DNA of 64,000 bases from Marthasterias glacialis. Lineage: Eukaryota; Echinodermata; Asteroidea; Forcipulatida; Asteriidae. The notes under the pieces are model-generated. The model ran no database searches, was not told the DNA's origin, and was given only the letters and a program-made list of their open reading frames with translations. Below are positions 31,201 to 43,499 of this stretch, piece by piece. The DNA lies in assembly GCA_911728455.2 (NCBI GenBank), contig OU452219.1, positions 5,888,320-5,952,319 of the forward strand. The letters run 5' to 3'. The position numbers were made by a program, and so were the translations under genes. Position 1 is the first letter of the stretch; every line of letters begins with the position of its first letter.

Positions 31201-34129
31201 ATTAACTTGATGTAACAACCGGACGTTTCAATCAGTATGCTCTAATCATCTTCATGAGAAAGCTGGTTGTACTGTGGATTGTTCTGTGATGCGTGAAGGC
31301 GGGAAGCAGGAACAGAACAATTTAGCAAAGTAATGCAATCTTTACAATCCATTTGTGAACATGCAACACGGCTTAGGTAGCCAGTGGTACATGGTTCTTT
31401 TGGGTTATGGAGTTGTTACATATCTGGTGCTGAAGCCATGATTACTGTAGCTTGGAAGTCTGGGGAAACCACTCTCTGAAAATGTTTGCTGTGTGAAACT
31501 GAATTACTTTGGTGAAACATTACAATTCCATAATGATAATCTCCATCTAAGAATACAGGATTGTCTTGTATTACCCTCTCTGCAAGGCCGACATTCTCTA
31601 ACTTTACCCATATATGTTTTGTGTCGTGTCCTCGCAGGTACCTGGCCTACCTGAAGATAACTGGGTTTGGTCACCTCAGCATGTTATTAATATGCATCTC
31701 CCAGAAAGGTGAGATCTCTGTTAAGAGAAGGATTTGCAATAATTGTCAATTGGTTGGGAGGGCTTGTGTTGAAGTGTTCTGTGATGGGATATTGAAGTAT
31801 AAATGACCAACTGATTTGAAGTTTGTGATTGTTCAAACACTGATGTTAATGAAACTGATGATAATTTGTATTTAGTATGTGTTTTTTCAAGACAAGTTGG
31901 CCCTTCCAAGCACCATACATTATTATTACCACTGTTCATTCCTGAAACATCTCAACTCCTTAGGAGTATGCAGCACCAGCAACCAAATGGGCGCACAAGG
32001 TGCTACTCATTTACATCAACAATCTCTACCCTCGCAGGTACCCATTTACTTCTGGGTGATGAGAAGCAGTAATAGTAGAGTGTCTCTCTAAGTGTCATGA
32101 CCTGGATTCAAGCCCACACTCTGAGGACTCAGCTGCCAGAACTTGAGGTCGATTCGCTAGACTGCTCGGCCATGACACGTCATGATGAAGATTATATGTT
32201 TTATGACTAATTATTTATAATAGTATGAAACGTGTGGCATTTCGTAGCCGAGTGGTCAAGCACACTTGACTCAAGCTCTGGTGTTTCTGATCAGCAGAGT
32301 GTGGGTTCAAGTTCCGGTCCTGACACTTGTGTCCTTAAGCAAGACACTTAATCATTATTGCTTCACCCTTCGGAGCAGTGTAGGTACCTTGCATTGTGTA
32401 TTGGTTGTAAAAGAACCCAGTTACGCTTGTTTTTGTGTTGTTTTGGTCGTATCTGGCAGTGGCTGGTGAATGCACCACAGCACCATGTAAACCCTAACAA
32501 GGTGCTACATAAATGGGTCTCATAATTGTTTCCTTTTGGACAAGATTTCTTACCATTGGTTTCTTACCATAGGCCTGTTATTGATTGTAATTTTTATTGT
32601 TCATGTCTTTTGTTAACTTTTTGTAAAGCGCTTGTGAGCTTTTCAACTAAAGGATTTGGCGCTATATACATTTTGTATTGTTTTTATTTTTATTATTATA
32701 ATTCAAAAACTTCAAAAACCTGTGGTCATGTTTTGTGTGTTTCTTACCATAGGCCTATTATTTCTTACCATAGGCCTATTATTGGGTGTAACTTTTATTG
32801 TTCATGTCTTTTATTAACTTTTTGTAAAGCGCCTGTGAGCTTTTTAACAAAAGGAATTGGCGCTGTATAAATTTTGTATTATTATTTTTATTATTATAAT
32901 TAAAAAACTTCAAAAACCTGTGGTCATGTTTTGTGTGTTTCTTACCATAGGCCTATTATTGAGTGTAATTTTTATTGTTCATGTCTTTTATTAACTTTTT
33001 GTAATGCACCTGTGAGCTTTTTAGAAAAAAGGATTTTGCGCTGTATGAATTTTGTTTTATTATCTTTATTATAATTCTAACAAAAACTAATATAGTAAGC
33101 GTATTGAGTACTTAATTGTTGGAAGATAGGCCTAGTGCGCTATATAAGACTCCGGTGTTATAATTATCATATTGCCATGCTTTTTCTGTGAGTTATTACA
33201 ATGTATGTTTTCTTGGTAGATGGGGAATTATCCAGTTCAGCACGGGCAAGGTCAACAGCACCAAGTTTGTGCGAGACCCAAAATGGCCGGTGTACAAGAG
33301 CTTGGTAGAAGTATACAATGCTGAAAAGGTAACTCCTTCTCCATCTCTCTGCCAACCCAAGATGCTGTCTGTTCATTGATGAGGATAATCCATAGACTGG
33401 GATAATCCATAGACCCATAGACTGTAAAGTGCAGGCTCGAAAATAAAATGTGTTTTATTAATCGCATAATGATTTTAAAACTCCAAACTGTGTGTAAGTT
33501 GCAGGGCGTTTTTATTGTTTTAAATTTTGGTTGTTTGTGTGTTGTGTACAAGTACATGGCAGTGATTGTAATGTATGTAGTGATAGGTTGATTTCGTGGT
33601 ATCTTGCCTTTCGTTTCACCTCTGTGGACTCTGGTTCGGATCCCACCTTTTACTGGAGCCTTGAATTCATTTCTTTAGAACCTTGTCGGTTACTTTGGAT
33701 TTTTCGTTTCAGAGGATTTAACAATCTAAAACCAACCTTTCTGTATTGTCGTCTCTTTGTAAGTTTCTTTGGTCCTACGGGTTACAGTTCTTTGAAGAGA
33801 ATTTTATTATTTCATTCACTAGAAATGTATGACTATTGAACAAGACTTTATTTTGATATGAAACTTCCAATGTCACTATGAGTTAATCTACCGTCTATAT
33901 CTTGTGTTGTTTTTTCCACTTCACACAGATCTTCAACGCCATCGCTGGCTACTACACCGGCAATCTGACCCAGTTAGATCTGCCCAAGTATGTACGGGAA
34001 GGGCTGTGTGCAGGCCTACCTGAAGTAACAGTCGTAAAAACCTACAGCTTTACTGCCGTAGTGAAACCTTTGGATGGGTCGTTACCGACGGGTCACGTCA
34101 GAGATGATAGATACATGTGGTTCACTTGA
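25251..34129 (+). CDS. Secreted CBM9-like domain protein, 11 exons, 379 aa
   Basis: Exons by GT-AG sites and frame: 25251-25503, 27217-27354, 27865-27887, 27976-28007, 28532-28589, 29190-29289, 30026-30137, 30957-30999, 31638-31708, 33220-33328, 33929-34129. All phases join cleanly to a TGA stop. Residues 18-40 are a signal peptide or signal anchor. From about 61 the protein follows the carbohydrate-family-9-like binding fold (Pfam CBM9_1): VDGKLDEEAWTEV, KLRFDDKYLYIAG, VVFQDNDFEVFTDPD, YKEFEINAINTTWDL, YWTVEIAMPLKDL, NFSRVEWHV and EDNWVWSPQ...MHLPERWG. N-glycosylation sites (NTT, NSS, NST, NLT) fit secretion. It probably binds glycans; no enzyme active site is visible. Exons 3 and 4 are micro-exons of 23 and 32 nt. 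Confidence 0.9.
28806..28967. mobile_element. Foldback element in intron 5 of the CBM9-like gene
   Basis: GCAGCACCATGTGATATTCTCTCTT at the left matches the complement of AAGAGAGATTATGACATGGTGCTGC at the right (arms compared by eye, about 30 bp). A partly related stretch lies at 31145-31260 in intron 8. Confidence 0.6.
30303..30500 (+). repeat. tRNA-derived SINE in intron 7
   Basis: An A-box-like GGTTAGCTCAGTGTGG, a weak B-box region (GGTCCCCAGATCAAATGCC) and a body with GGGTTTTCCCTATTTGGGG. A related but more degraded copy lies in intron 10 at 33590-33800, with the B-box GGTTCGGATCCC. Confidence 0.5.
32100..32190 (-). repeat. SINE head fragment in intron 9
   Basis: Reverse complement of the tRNA-like head found at 32236 (CGGCCATGACACG, GGATTCAAGCCCACACTCTGAGGACTC). 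Confidence 0.55.
32236..32520 (+). repeat. tRNA-derived SINE in intron 9
   Basis: The Ser/Leu-tRNA-like head has TAGCCGAGTGGTCAAG (A box) and GTGGGTTCAAGTTCC (B box). It is followed by GTGTCCTTAAGCAAGACACTTAA, a central segment typical of V-SINE-type elements. Sister copies are at 45225-45520 (reverse) and 57436-57720. Confidence 0.75.
32567..33080. repeat. Three tandem copies of a SINE/LINE-like tail (about 190 bp)
   Basis: Each unit runs CTTACCATAGGCCTATTATT, TTATTGTTCATGTCTTTT, TTTTGTAAAGCGCCTGTGAG, TTGGCGCTGTATAA and a (TTA)n tract. GTAAAGCGC/GGCGCTnTAT is a stem typical of 3' ends of L2-type LINEs and their SINEs. Lies in intron 9. Confidence 0.7.
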
Positions 34130-35291
34130 AGAGGACTCCGGATGTCAGTTATTCAAAAAAAAAATCCCTCTTAAGATGCTTTCATTATGGTTCTCAGTCT
34201 CCCACTCTAAGGTATTGAGCATATTGCTGTGTTTTTTATGCATTTAATGATGAAATAAGAAATGATGATTAATCATTCACTTTGCTTATACTATAGGCCC
34301 AATTCACCTGACGTCATCACACAAAATTCTGGCTCGCGCCATTTGTGGAGACATATTCCAAGTGTATTGCTTTACAACGTTTACTGTAGTTGAGACAGGC
34401 TTGTGACGTGAGTACCCGCGTGTGACGTGACGGTCTACAGACATTGTATATGATTTGATCAACGAAGAATCATTTGTCTGTTTTGTGATCTACTATCGAC
34501 TATCAAATTGTCTCTTTTTGAGGTGATCATTTTTGACAAAACAGTGTGTGTTCGGAATCCACTCTAAAATTGACGGTACAACCGTACAGGTATTTGAAAT
34601 AAGCATTAGAACATTGGTAATAGTAAAACAAACAAAATAAAAAATGTGTACCCGTTATTCAAGCAAACCTCGGGCACCATTTCCATTGATATTTCTTTTA
34701 GAGTTGAACACTTTCCACTGAGACAACTAGTGGATTAGACTGAATGCACTCTTCCAATAATCGATGGTGTGTTACCCTGGTATCTCTTTAAAAGAGTTGA
34801 TTTTTTTTTCACTGGAAAGTAGTGGATTGGAGTGAATGCACTCTTCCAGTTATTGCCGATATGTTATCTCTTAAACAGAGTTGAATACTTTCCACCGAAA
34901 GCTAGTACTTTTATAGTGGATTAGAGTGAGTTCACCCTTCCAATAATCGCTGGTGCACTGTGTCATCTCGTAAAAAGAGTTGAACACTGTTCACTGTAAC
35001 CAGTGGGTTGGAGTAAATGCACTCTTCTAACTACCGACGGTGTGGATATCTCTTAAAAAGAGTGGGAAACTTCCCACTGATTAACTTAATCATCTGCTTT
35101 TGACTGAAATATGCGCCTCAGCTTGTCTATTTACTATAAATGACATATACACAGTGTCTTTAAACAAGGTGTCTGTTGAAACTCTATTGGTGGATTGGAG
35201 GGGTAAATTACTCCAACCATCCCCTTTTAATTTGTCAATGCAAAAAAATCTACAAACTTTTTTTTTGTAGAATGTCATTGTATAAAATAAA
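34130..35291 (+). other. Probable 3' UTR of the CBM9-like gene
   Basis: The first plausible AATAAA is at 35286-35291. If used, the 3' UTR is about 1.15 kb and includes the minisatellite at 34700-35075. Extent is inferred only. Confidence 0.35.
34700..35075. repeat. Minisatellite, four units of about 83-99 bp
   Basis: Units begin AAAAAGAGTTGAAC (34700, 34793, 34877, 34976; a fifth start at 35059). Each contains CACTG, AGTGGATTGGAGTGAATGCACTCTTCCA and an ATCTCTTAAA end. Units differ at many positions, so the array is old. Confidence 0.8.
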
Positions 35292-38200
35292 AATGTAGGT
35301 GAATGACTTTTGGAATTTGAGTTTGTTGTGTTTTAATTCATTGGAAGGATTGAAATTCAGTTTTAAAAGCATAATAAGTTGAGCTGTGTTTTTCAAAACT
35401 ATGTTATTTATGCGCATGTGTTAGAAATGGTGGACTGTTTGATATTAACTCATCAGCTGAGACGGTTTTCGGCCGTCGCAATCTGTTGTATATGCAGTGT
35501 GTTACAACACTACATTTGATTGTTGTACACGTTACTACCGTGGCACGTGCCTGCAAACCGCTAAGTGTTCAACATGGGTAGTCCGTGCGTGGCCGTTGGA
35601 AACCAGCTAGAGGTCTATGAGTTGATTTTTGGAAACGGATGTAATGTTATGAAAATGCTATAAAAGTAAAATACAAATTTCTAGATCACATCAAATACTT
35701 TTAAGTACGGGCTGACGTAGATTTCGAGCAGGACTCGGATGACTGAAACGAGTCTAAGATACTACAAGGGACAAGTGCTGAAATACCATGGAGGTTTCCC
35801 CCATAGTTATCCATACGTTTCGTGTAATAACACTGTAGCTACATCATTCACATTAACCCAGACAAGCAGAAACAAACGGACACTGTGATTAGAATCACTC
35901 TGTCAAGGTCCTGTGGGTTGTAATGGCGGGAAGAAATAATCTGCAAACTTTCCCACCTTATCGTCATCGTTTTCAGAGAAGAACAAATAGGCCTACACGA
36001 TGAATCTCAAAAGCAGACATTCCGATTTATCGTTAACACAAAATGTGCTGAACCTTTTTCATATTTATGTATTTATTTATAAGTTAGCTGTTCCGACCTA
36101 TCAGTCGGAACAGCTATTGTTTCTGTCTAGATTTTTTAGGTGTTCTTCTTCTTCTCACTGAAACTTCTCATCGGGGTTTTGCATACTAAACAAGCTTGGA
36201 AAAACTTGAAACTTAACATGTACTTACGTACATGTACTTGTAGATTTTACGATGACGTCATTGATGACGTCATCACATTAAATCAACGTGTAATATTTCA
36301 AAAATTCGTATCTGAAGAACCGTAAATGTCACATACAAGATCTTTTCACCATATGAAAGCTTTTAAATTACTCTACAAATCTTACACAATGTGTGACCCC
36401 ATTTGACCTTGACTTCCGGTCGAAACTGGAAGTTGAAATTTCATTTTTCCAAAAATTCATATCTCAATAAAAAACAATCATCATTACTTCTTCTGAAATC
36501 ACACTGCGAAACCCCCCAAACAGATAAGTCATGATACTTTTTAACCCTCAGCGCAACCACATTAATCAAAAACTTCCCTTGATCCAGGAGGATAAAATTT
36601 CGTCCACCCTGTCTTTAAGGTCAATTACCCACCCTGCAAGCCCAAAGCCATTATAAATCTATGTGGGGGTGAATTGGAGTGCCAGCGAAGACATAGACTT
36701 GTGTTATTTAAGATCCACGTGCCGCACAAGCTGTTTTCACAAAATTGCATACCGACCTGTGCCAAGGATCCTTAGCACAAGGTCAATCAATTACTACACT
36801 GAGACAGGTGGCTAATGTCTTTCAACACTCCTTACTCTGCAGTGGTTAGGGTCTGGCCAATGGGAGTCTACAGGCTTGTGGGGTATACCAGGGGTGAGGA
36901 TTACATGGAATCTTGGCCTTATTGGCCCATTGAAAAAAAAAATATGACCATATTTGGTAAAATGTGGATTATTTTTTAACCTCCCCGCTGACGCGAGAGT
37001 TTTAACATGAAAACGCACATAATAACGTTATACCAAGGACGAGTTTCTATATTGAGAAAAAACGTCCATTCTCTACATACATGTATTATGCCTAGCCACT
37101 AGACCATTGTATTTTTCTTTGATAAGACAGCGTACATAGTTGCCTACCCCTAATATTTGGATGCAATACTGTCTCAATGATGATGGCTAAACACTCCTTT
37201 GTCACCAATCGTGTCTCACCAACACCTGAATCAAGAATAACAGACGACCCCCAAGATGGAGAGCTGCTTTCATAGAGTTGTTGTTATTGAATTCTGCTCT
37301 TGATCTAACTATGTATCAGCATCTAGCTTGCTGTGTGTATGAATTTGGAACTTGGGTAGATGTAGAGCAAGGTTAATTGTTATAGCATGCAATTAGCAAA
37401 AATAAGGGTTTATCATAAAACCCCTCCCTCCCTCATCCGAAATGTTTTTTCAAAAAATGAAACAGAAGAACGCTTACCAATAGAATAAACAACTAAAATC
37501 ATCTTGGGCCATGCTACTTTCCTTTTTTTCTCCACTGAGTTAGTATTCACCTTTGTCAATACAAAACATGTGTTCATATCAATCCTTGTCTTTCTTCGGA
37601 ATAGTCTGATACCAAACTTGCTTTAAGGCATGAAGTTTATGTGTTTGGATCAGATTTTACCATTTCATGTTTGTAAATACTGGCCCTTTTCACAACAAAA
37701 CATCGTGCATGAATCAGCCTCAATAAATAAAATCTGCTTTCTATAAAGCTTCTCATTCCGTCTTTGGATTTAAGCATAAAATAGTGAAGGTAGAAAACAT
37801 GAATGCTTTTACCAAGAGTTGTTCCAGACCATTAAAACTTATCAAATCACAATGTAATTCCGTTATAATTGACCGTTAGTTGTTCAATCTGGACACCATT
37901 GGTAAAACGCAGTGGGGGATGTCCCGCATTTCGCGTATTATTAAAATATAAATCGTGAACGTGATGCGGCAAAGTCTGTTTTCCCAACGTTAATACAATG
38001 GTAGTCGTCCGGTTGTGCCAAAATCAGTATTTGGGGGGAACTTCAAACATAAATGCGCTGGGATAGCGCTATTTTTTCAACGTTTTGAACTTCATATTTA
38101 TTGTGTTCTCGGATGTTAGTGTGGCTTTCATTAACTAATTATTATGATGTATCATATGCTATAGCGCCCCCTATCGGTAGGTGTTAATCTGCATAGAAGG

Positions 38201-38914
38201 GCAGATTCTTTGTATTTTTAGGGTTTTCGTTCAAAGGCATTGCATGGGAATAAAAACTATACCACCTTATAGGTAACGAAGAAACTTAGTACGGCATCCA
38301 TATTTGCGTCATCGTGACGTCTTCCGATTCAAACAGGAAGCTGTAATTTTAGAGAAATATATCTCCTTAACTCAATGTCATAGAGTCATATTCTTTGTAC
38401 CATTTTGTAGCTTACAGTTTGCGTTGGAGTCAAGAAGATGGTCAATATAATAGTCAGGTAGAGGATTAGAGTCAGGTTAGGGTCAAGGTCAGAGTCAAAA
38501 TCAGCTTAATGGTTAGGGATTTAGGCACGATTAAAGTCAAATTAAGAGTCTGGGTTTAAGGTCCTGGTCTACCTCAAACTTTGGGTCAAGTTCAGGATCT
38601 GGATCGTATAATCACAGTAAGACGGAACCGCAACAGCTATGTGTTCGTCCAAGGGACATACACCATTTCTAGTCGTTGTTTCTTTCCTTTCTCCCTCAAA
38701 TGACAGTGAACCCGCATCGGTTCAAAACAACTTTCACCAATAAGAACTCAATCATTGTTTTTGTTGTTATATAAATAATGTTTTTGTTCTTTTTGTAATG
38801 AACGATTAAACAAATTTATAGATTGAAAAGATTTATAATTATTTCCACCTCATAAAAACAAACTTCTACCATAACAATTACACCATATAATGTTAAACAC
38901 GGCTGACATGAAAA
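35292..38914. other. Intergenic, repeats only
   Basis: A perfect hairpin TAGCTGTTCCGAC/GTCGGAACAGCTA at 36085-36116 probably begins a repeat running to about 36500 (TGACGTCATTGATGACGTCA at 36254). 38450-38600 is a degenerate run of GTCAGGTTAGGGTCAAGGTC-like words. No gene was recognised. Confidence 0.45.
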
Positions 38915-38982
38915 TTAATTACGGGTTTTCAGAAAACATGATTTATAAATATAAATCATGTTCCCTGAAAACCCGTAATTAA
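38915..38982. mobile_element. 68-bp near-perfect palindrome
   Basis: TTAATTACGGGTTTTC and GAAAACCCGTAATTAA close the ends, and the arms continue CATGATTTATA / TATAAATCATG with only a few mismatches. It is possibly a minimal TTAA-type foldback. Confidence 0.75.
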
Positions 38983-39405
38983 CCCACTCAATTAAAAAGG
39001 CATCCATCAATGCCCAGTGTCCATAGAGCAGAACTTACTATACTTTGTAGACAAAGTAATTAGTCATTACTCTGTAAACAAATTAGATGGATCATTTGCT
39101 CATAATGCAGAGGTAAAAGAGAGTTATTGTTTACCTCATCACTTACAGGGTTTGGTCTTTGGTGCCATTTTGACGAGGTACACACTTTTATCCTTCCCCC
39201 AGACTCCAGTCGCTGTAATTACACTAGTCACGGAAGCCTCAATCCATCCATGTTCATTAGCCGTAAATTGCTCAAGCCACGAAAACAACGACTTGTCAAC
39301 AAAGCCACAAATTAAAAGGGTTTTCCTTGAAGTGGTCTGAATACCGAACAGACCGCACTTTATACCAAGGTCCAGTTCCAGAGCTGCTTAAACAGAAAAT
39401 AATGC

Positions 39406-39832
39406 TTAAAGGGCACATGAAGAGGTATTTTGTCACGTAACATTTTTGTGGCTTAATATACGGTTTGAAATTAACAAAACATAACATTGACTATTTTGAT
39501 GTGTTTGTTATGCGTTAATACACTTTAAGTGAGCCCCGAAAATGTGTGTCATTTGATTGCACAATGATTCGTGACGTAGACTGTGGTCAAACGTTTCAAA
39601 GACAGCTTAGGTGCCGAGTGGTAAACAATGCATTGTGTGTTATTGTCACACACATGGCCCTACGTCACAGCTTTTATGTTAATGAGGAAGGGTGGGTGGA
39701 GCCTGGCAATCCCCTAATTTAGAATTGTTATTTCTATGGTAAATAGGCATGTAAAAATGTTTTAAAAAATAATAATATACTGTGATAGGCATACTTCCCT
39801 TTTTAACAAATAAAAAAAAATATTTGCTAAGC
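39406..39832. mobile_element. Uninterrupted copy of the outer TTAA element
   Basis: Begins TTAAAGGGCACATGAAGAGG and matches 8273-8391 and 9269-9590 as one continuous sequence. The single TTAA at 39525-39528 is the empty target of the nested insertion at 8392. About 17 bp (CTGGTCAGCC... region) are also missing relative to the first copy. The right end is truncated. Confidence 0.85.
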
Positions 39833-41616
39833 AAAATGAGCAGGGATAGTCTGGTAAGCATTATTTTGCTGTGCTTCTACTTTTTGTGTGCAGCTCTACG
39901 AAAATGTGGCCCCGAGTGATCGCTCGAGTACAACATTCAGAATGTATTTTCCTAACGTTCAAAACGATTTCTAAAAAATTGGCTACTGGGGACGAGGTTA
40001 AACAATCCAGCCAAAAAAAGCCATAACGCAAAGGAATAAACGGACTCAGGCAAAAGACATCGGGAAAAATTGCCCAGTGTTCGTTCCGCGGGGCCCGACT
40101 TCATAGAGCTGTTAAAGCACAAAAAGTAACTAAGCACAACAAAATCATGCTTACCAATATAAGGTTACCAGCCGAATTACCATGTAACATGTACCATATG
40201 TGACTGGTAGCCTGCTTGCTTTTGCTTATTAATATTGTTTGCTTATAAAGCAGCTCTATTTAAGTTAAACCTGACCTTCTTTGATGGAGTTTGGGATCCG
40301 CTATAGGCGGGGTATACCCGGATGCTACACTCTAAAAGCTCCGGGGTAAGAATTGAACCGGATTCCTTGTCCCGTGGGGCCTGACCAGTTTCCGGGTCAG
40401 CCTGACCCAGAAATGGGTCAGGCCACTTGAGACCCGGAATCCAGCTCAAATCCGACCCTGGAGTTTCTACAGTGCAAAGCGCACTCACAATTTTCTCGTT
40501 CTCGGAAAATCGATTGCGGTACAGCCTTTCTCGTAAAAGAAATTATTTCAAATAGCCAGCTGTGAATCCGTCAGCCAAATAATTTTTTTTTTAAATGAGA
40601 TAAACGGTATCTATATCTGGAATAGGGCTGAATATTTGCTGTTAATTATCATATAATGCCTTTGAACAACTGTCTTGAAGTGAGTTGAATCATGAGTGAA
40701 TACTACATAATTTTTATTAAAGTGAATTGCTGTTAGATATTCACGCACAGCCAGAAACCTCCCAATCCCCGTCCTGGGAAATACTTCATCCGTTTCCTCC
40801 ATCCAATAAAAACAAGACCGTCAGACGAGACCCTGAACGCCACAAATTAATTAATCTCTGTTTATTATTGCATGCTCTGCAAGTTCTGTTGAAATAATAT
40901 CTCCCTGTGAACTCAAATCAGGTTACCTTAGTGAATAAAATAATATAAATATATATATAATAAGAAAAGGTGTAGCATGTCCAAGTATAATGAATTGAAC
41001 TTGAGTGTAAATTCCCCGTGACTAGTGCACTAAATGATGCGATGTGCTTCCCCGATTGAGTGATTACGGCAACAATCCATTTGACGGGTGTGTAGATGTG
41101 ATTTAGTATCAGGAAACTCGAGGAGAGCAGGGAGACTGCACATAGAATCTGATTATTTGAACAAGAAAGTGCCGTGTCCTCTCCCTTAGTATACTCCACC
41201 TCAGATCATATTGAGTTAGATTCCCTTTTTTTCGGTTAATAAGAGTAAATAACACGGATCTTTTTAGAGTCAAAAAGGTATTCTGCACGTGTGAATGGCA
41301 TATATCTACTGCATCATTAGTTTTTCCACTTAAAGTTGTGGGCTACAATTTAAGGAAAAGGCGGCACTCAGAAAATAGGGTACCCATTATGGGGTATCCA
41401 AAAAATTACGTATGTTTGGCCGTTGGTGGCGTAAGGGTTTTTTTTTGATCGGTTGAAAAATTCGTGACGAAACACCGTGTATGAAGAACTCGCAGTAATG
41501 ACGTCACCTTTATTGCACTCTTCAGTCCAGTGTGTCATGGTTTCACAGCGATGGTATTTTTTAGAGTTCTTAGACCCCCCCCCCCCTCTAACCTACATAA
41601 TAAACACACCGAAATG
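39833..41616. other. Intergenic, repeat fragments
   Basis: 40320-40480 is a relative of the GGGTCA-rich element at 2825 and may have its real ends (CACTCTAAAAGCTCC / CTGGAGTTTCTACAGTG). A short (AT)n run is at 40945-40960. No coding exon was found. Confidence 0.45.
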
Positions 41617-41845
41617 TATATTTTAGACCTCTAACTTCCCTCATTATCATGCGAAATGGCGGTTATTTTGAAAACTGGCCGCCAAGACCACTTCATGCCA
41701 CTTCAGACATGGTACTATGTCTAACTCTTCATGTTTTAGTATAACATACATGTGTACCAAGTGCACGAAACTGTCAAATTTTTTGCACTTGTCAGAGATT
41801 CTTGGAAAGCCTACGATACTTGTTTTTTCATGAACGCTGGGCGTA
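41617..41845. repeat. Duplicated segment (pair with 42623-42800)
   Basis: GTATATTTTAGAC, ACTTCCC, GAAATGGCGGTTATTTTGAAAA and GGCCGCC occur in the same order at 42623 onward. Each copy is followed, directly or after a few hundred bases, by one of the 160-bp TTAA elements. Confidence 0.6.
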
Positions 41846-42005
41846 TTAAAGACGCCCACTCGTCAAAGTACGACAAACAAATTCGTGTCACGAGAGATCA
41901 CATTTGACCGGCGCACGCGTTGTAATGTAAAGTAGATACGGGTACATGATCGTTTTGTGCCACGGAAACAGTCGTCGGGTAATGATGACGAGCGGGCGTC
42001 TTTAA
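41846..42005. mobile_element. 160-bp TTAA MITE, copy 1
   Basis: TTAA, then AGACGCCCACTCGTCA, ending TGACGAGCGGGCGTCT, then TTAA. The interior (ACCGGCGCACGCGTTG, CATGATCGTTTTGTG, GTCGTCGGGTAA) matches copy 2 at 43185. Confidence 0.85.
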
Positions 42006-43184
42006 AGTACTGTATCGCGAAAACGCTGGTATATGCAATACCCACAGTTAGATTGGTCTAGGCCTATATGAAAATGAAACAGTCGTAACATCTTGTTATC
42101 CAAGCACAGAGATGGATAAGTCAAACTGTGTTGTTCCTATTACAACTCTGCTGGTATGGAGGGTGTCTATTGTTGACGACATCACAGTTACACATTCAAG
42201 GTATCTTCATGAGGGATTCAACGGGTCCAGCTGGGCTAGTAAGATTCACCTTAAGATGTACCGAGGGTATATCAATCTTAAACTCTTTAAGCAAAGTATG
42301 ATGCCACAATACATAATCACTACGGAAATACTGAATACTCATCTTCAGATGGAGTCGAGCCGCCCGGAAAGGTCTCCCATTTGGTCTCCCATTTGGTCTG
42401 TAGCCCTGACGTTTACACTGTGGTAAAAATTGCCATGGGTCCAGGTCACAGACTCATGTTCAGTTTTTATTATACCCGTTTTCGGGTCAAACTGCAGGAA
42501 CCCGGATCGGTATTATGGCCCTAAGTGGTCTGACATGCTAACTTGCCTGTCAACATATGGAGTCTGACCAATCAGACCTCTTGAATATTGGCTGTGTGAA
42601 AATAAAATTCCAACCTTACTGACAGTATATTTTAGACATCTTACTTCCCATTATGATGAAATGGCGGTCATTTTGAAAAACGGCCGCCCAAGGCCAATGC
42701 AGGCCATTTAACTGAGATGGCACTAAATGTATTTCCTGTTTTTGTATAAAATACACATGTATCAAGACAGTGTCATGCTTTTGCCATAAGGTGCATGAAG
42801 TTTGCACGTATATCTGCTGGACTATCGTTGACCAGCAGTGTAAAAAACACCAGCTTCACGTAATTTAAAGGGTGAACGCAACGCGTGCATGTAGGCTTCT
42901 GTGATCTTAAATCAGTCACAGTTAAAGGGCAGAAAACACTCTGGTGCATGCAGGACATGGTGGAATATTGACTCGAAATGTATTATGGTTTTTACCGCGT
43001 TTGCAGAAAGCTACCGCACGCTGTATACATCCCACTCTGTTTGTCAAACAGATACCGATATAATTATATAAGAGAGTCGTATGACGTGTGTTATTAACCG
43101 TTAAGAAATTAGCTTTCGCTTGTAACCAGCCTAAAAGGTATTTTTTTTAAGTGGATGAGAATGACTTAATGAAAGAAATGCATG
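42006..43184. other. Intergenic between two TTAA MITEs
   Basis: Contains the second half of the duplicated pair (42623-42800). A frame at 42112-42426 shows no domain that I recognise and is treated as chance. Confidence 0.4.
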
Positions 43185-43344
43185 TTAAAGACGCCCACAC
43201 GTCAACGCGCGAGAAACGAATTCATGCCACGAAAGATCACCTTTGACCGGCGCACGCGTTGTACATAAACTAGGTAATTTTACATGATCGTTTTGTGTCA
43301 CAGAAATAGCCGTCGGGTAACGGTGACGAGCGGGCGTCTTTTAA
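43185..43344. mobile_element. 160-bp TTAA MITE, copy 2
   Basis: Same length, ends and TTAA flanks as 41846-42005. Ends read AGACGCCCACACGTCA and TGACGAGCGGGCGTCTT. Confidence 0.85.
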
Positions 43345-43499
43345 AGGCGTCATATCGGTATGAGCTGGCCGAAAGTCTTACCTAAAACTCTTAAGCAGTT
43401 TCATGTTTTTCTTTGTATTGTGTTTGTCTTCTTTTGTAAAGATTCCCCAACGTGAAATTCCCGGTGTCTGATTTTTAAAAGCTGTTGGTTTATAAGACG

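Noticed and set aside
39017..39340. 107-residue ORF near 39 kb
   Set aside because: No domain pattern is visible, codon choice is not distinctive, and it ends next to a transposon.
42112..42426. 104-residue ORF between the TTAA elements
   Set aside because: No recognisable domain, no supporting splice or poly(A) signals, and it sits in a repeat-rich, duplicated stretch.
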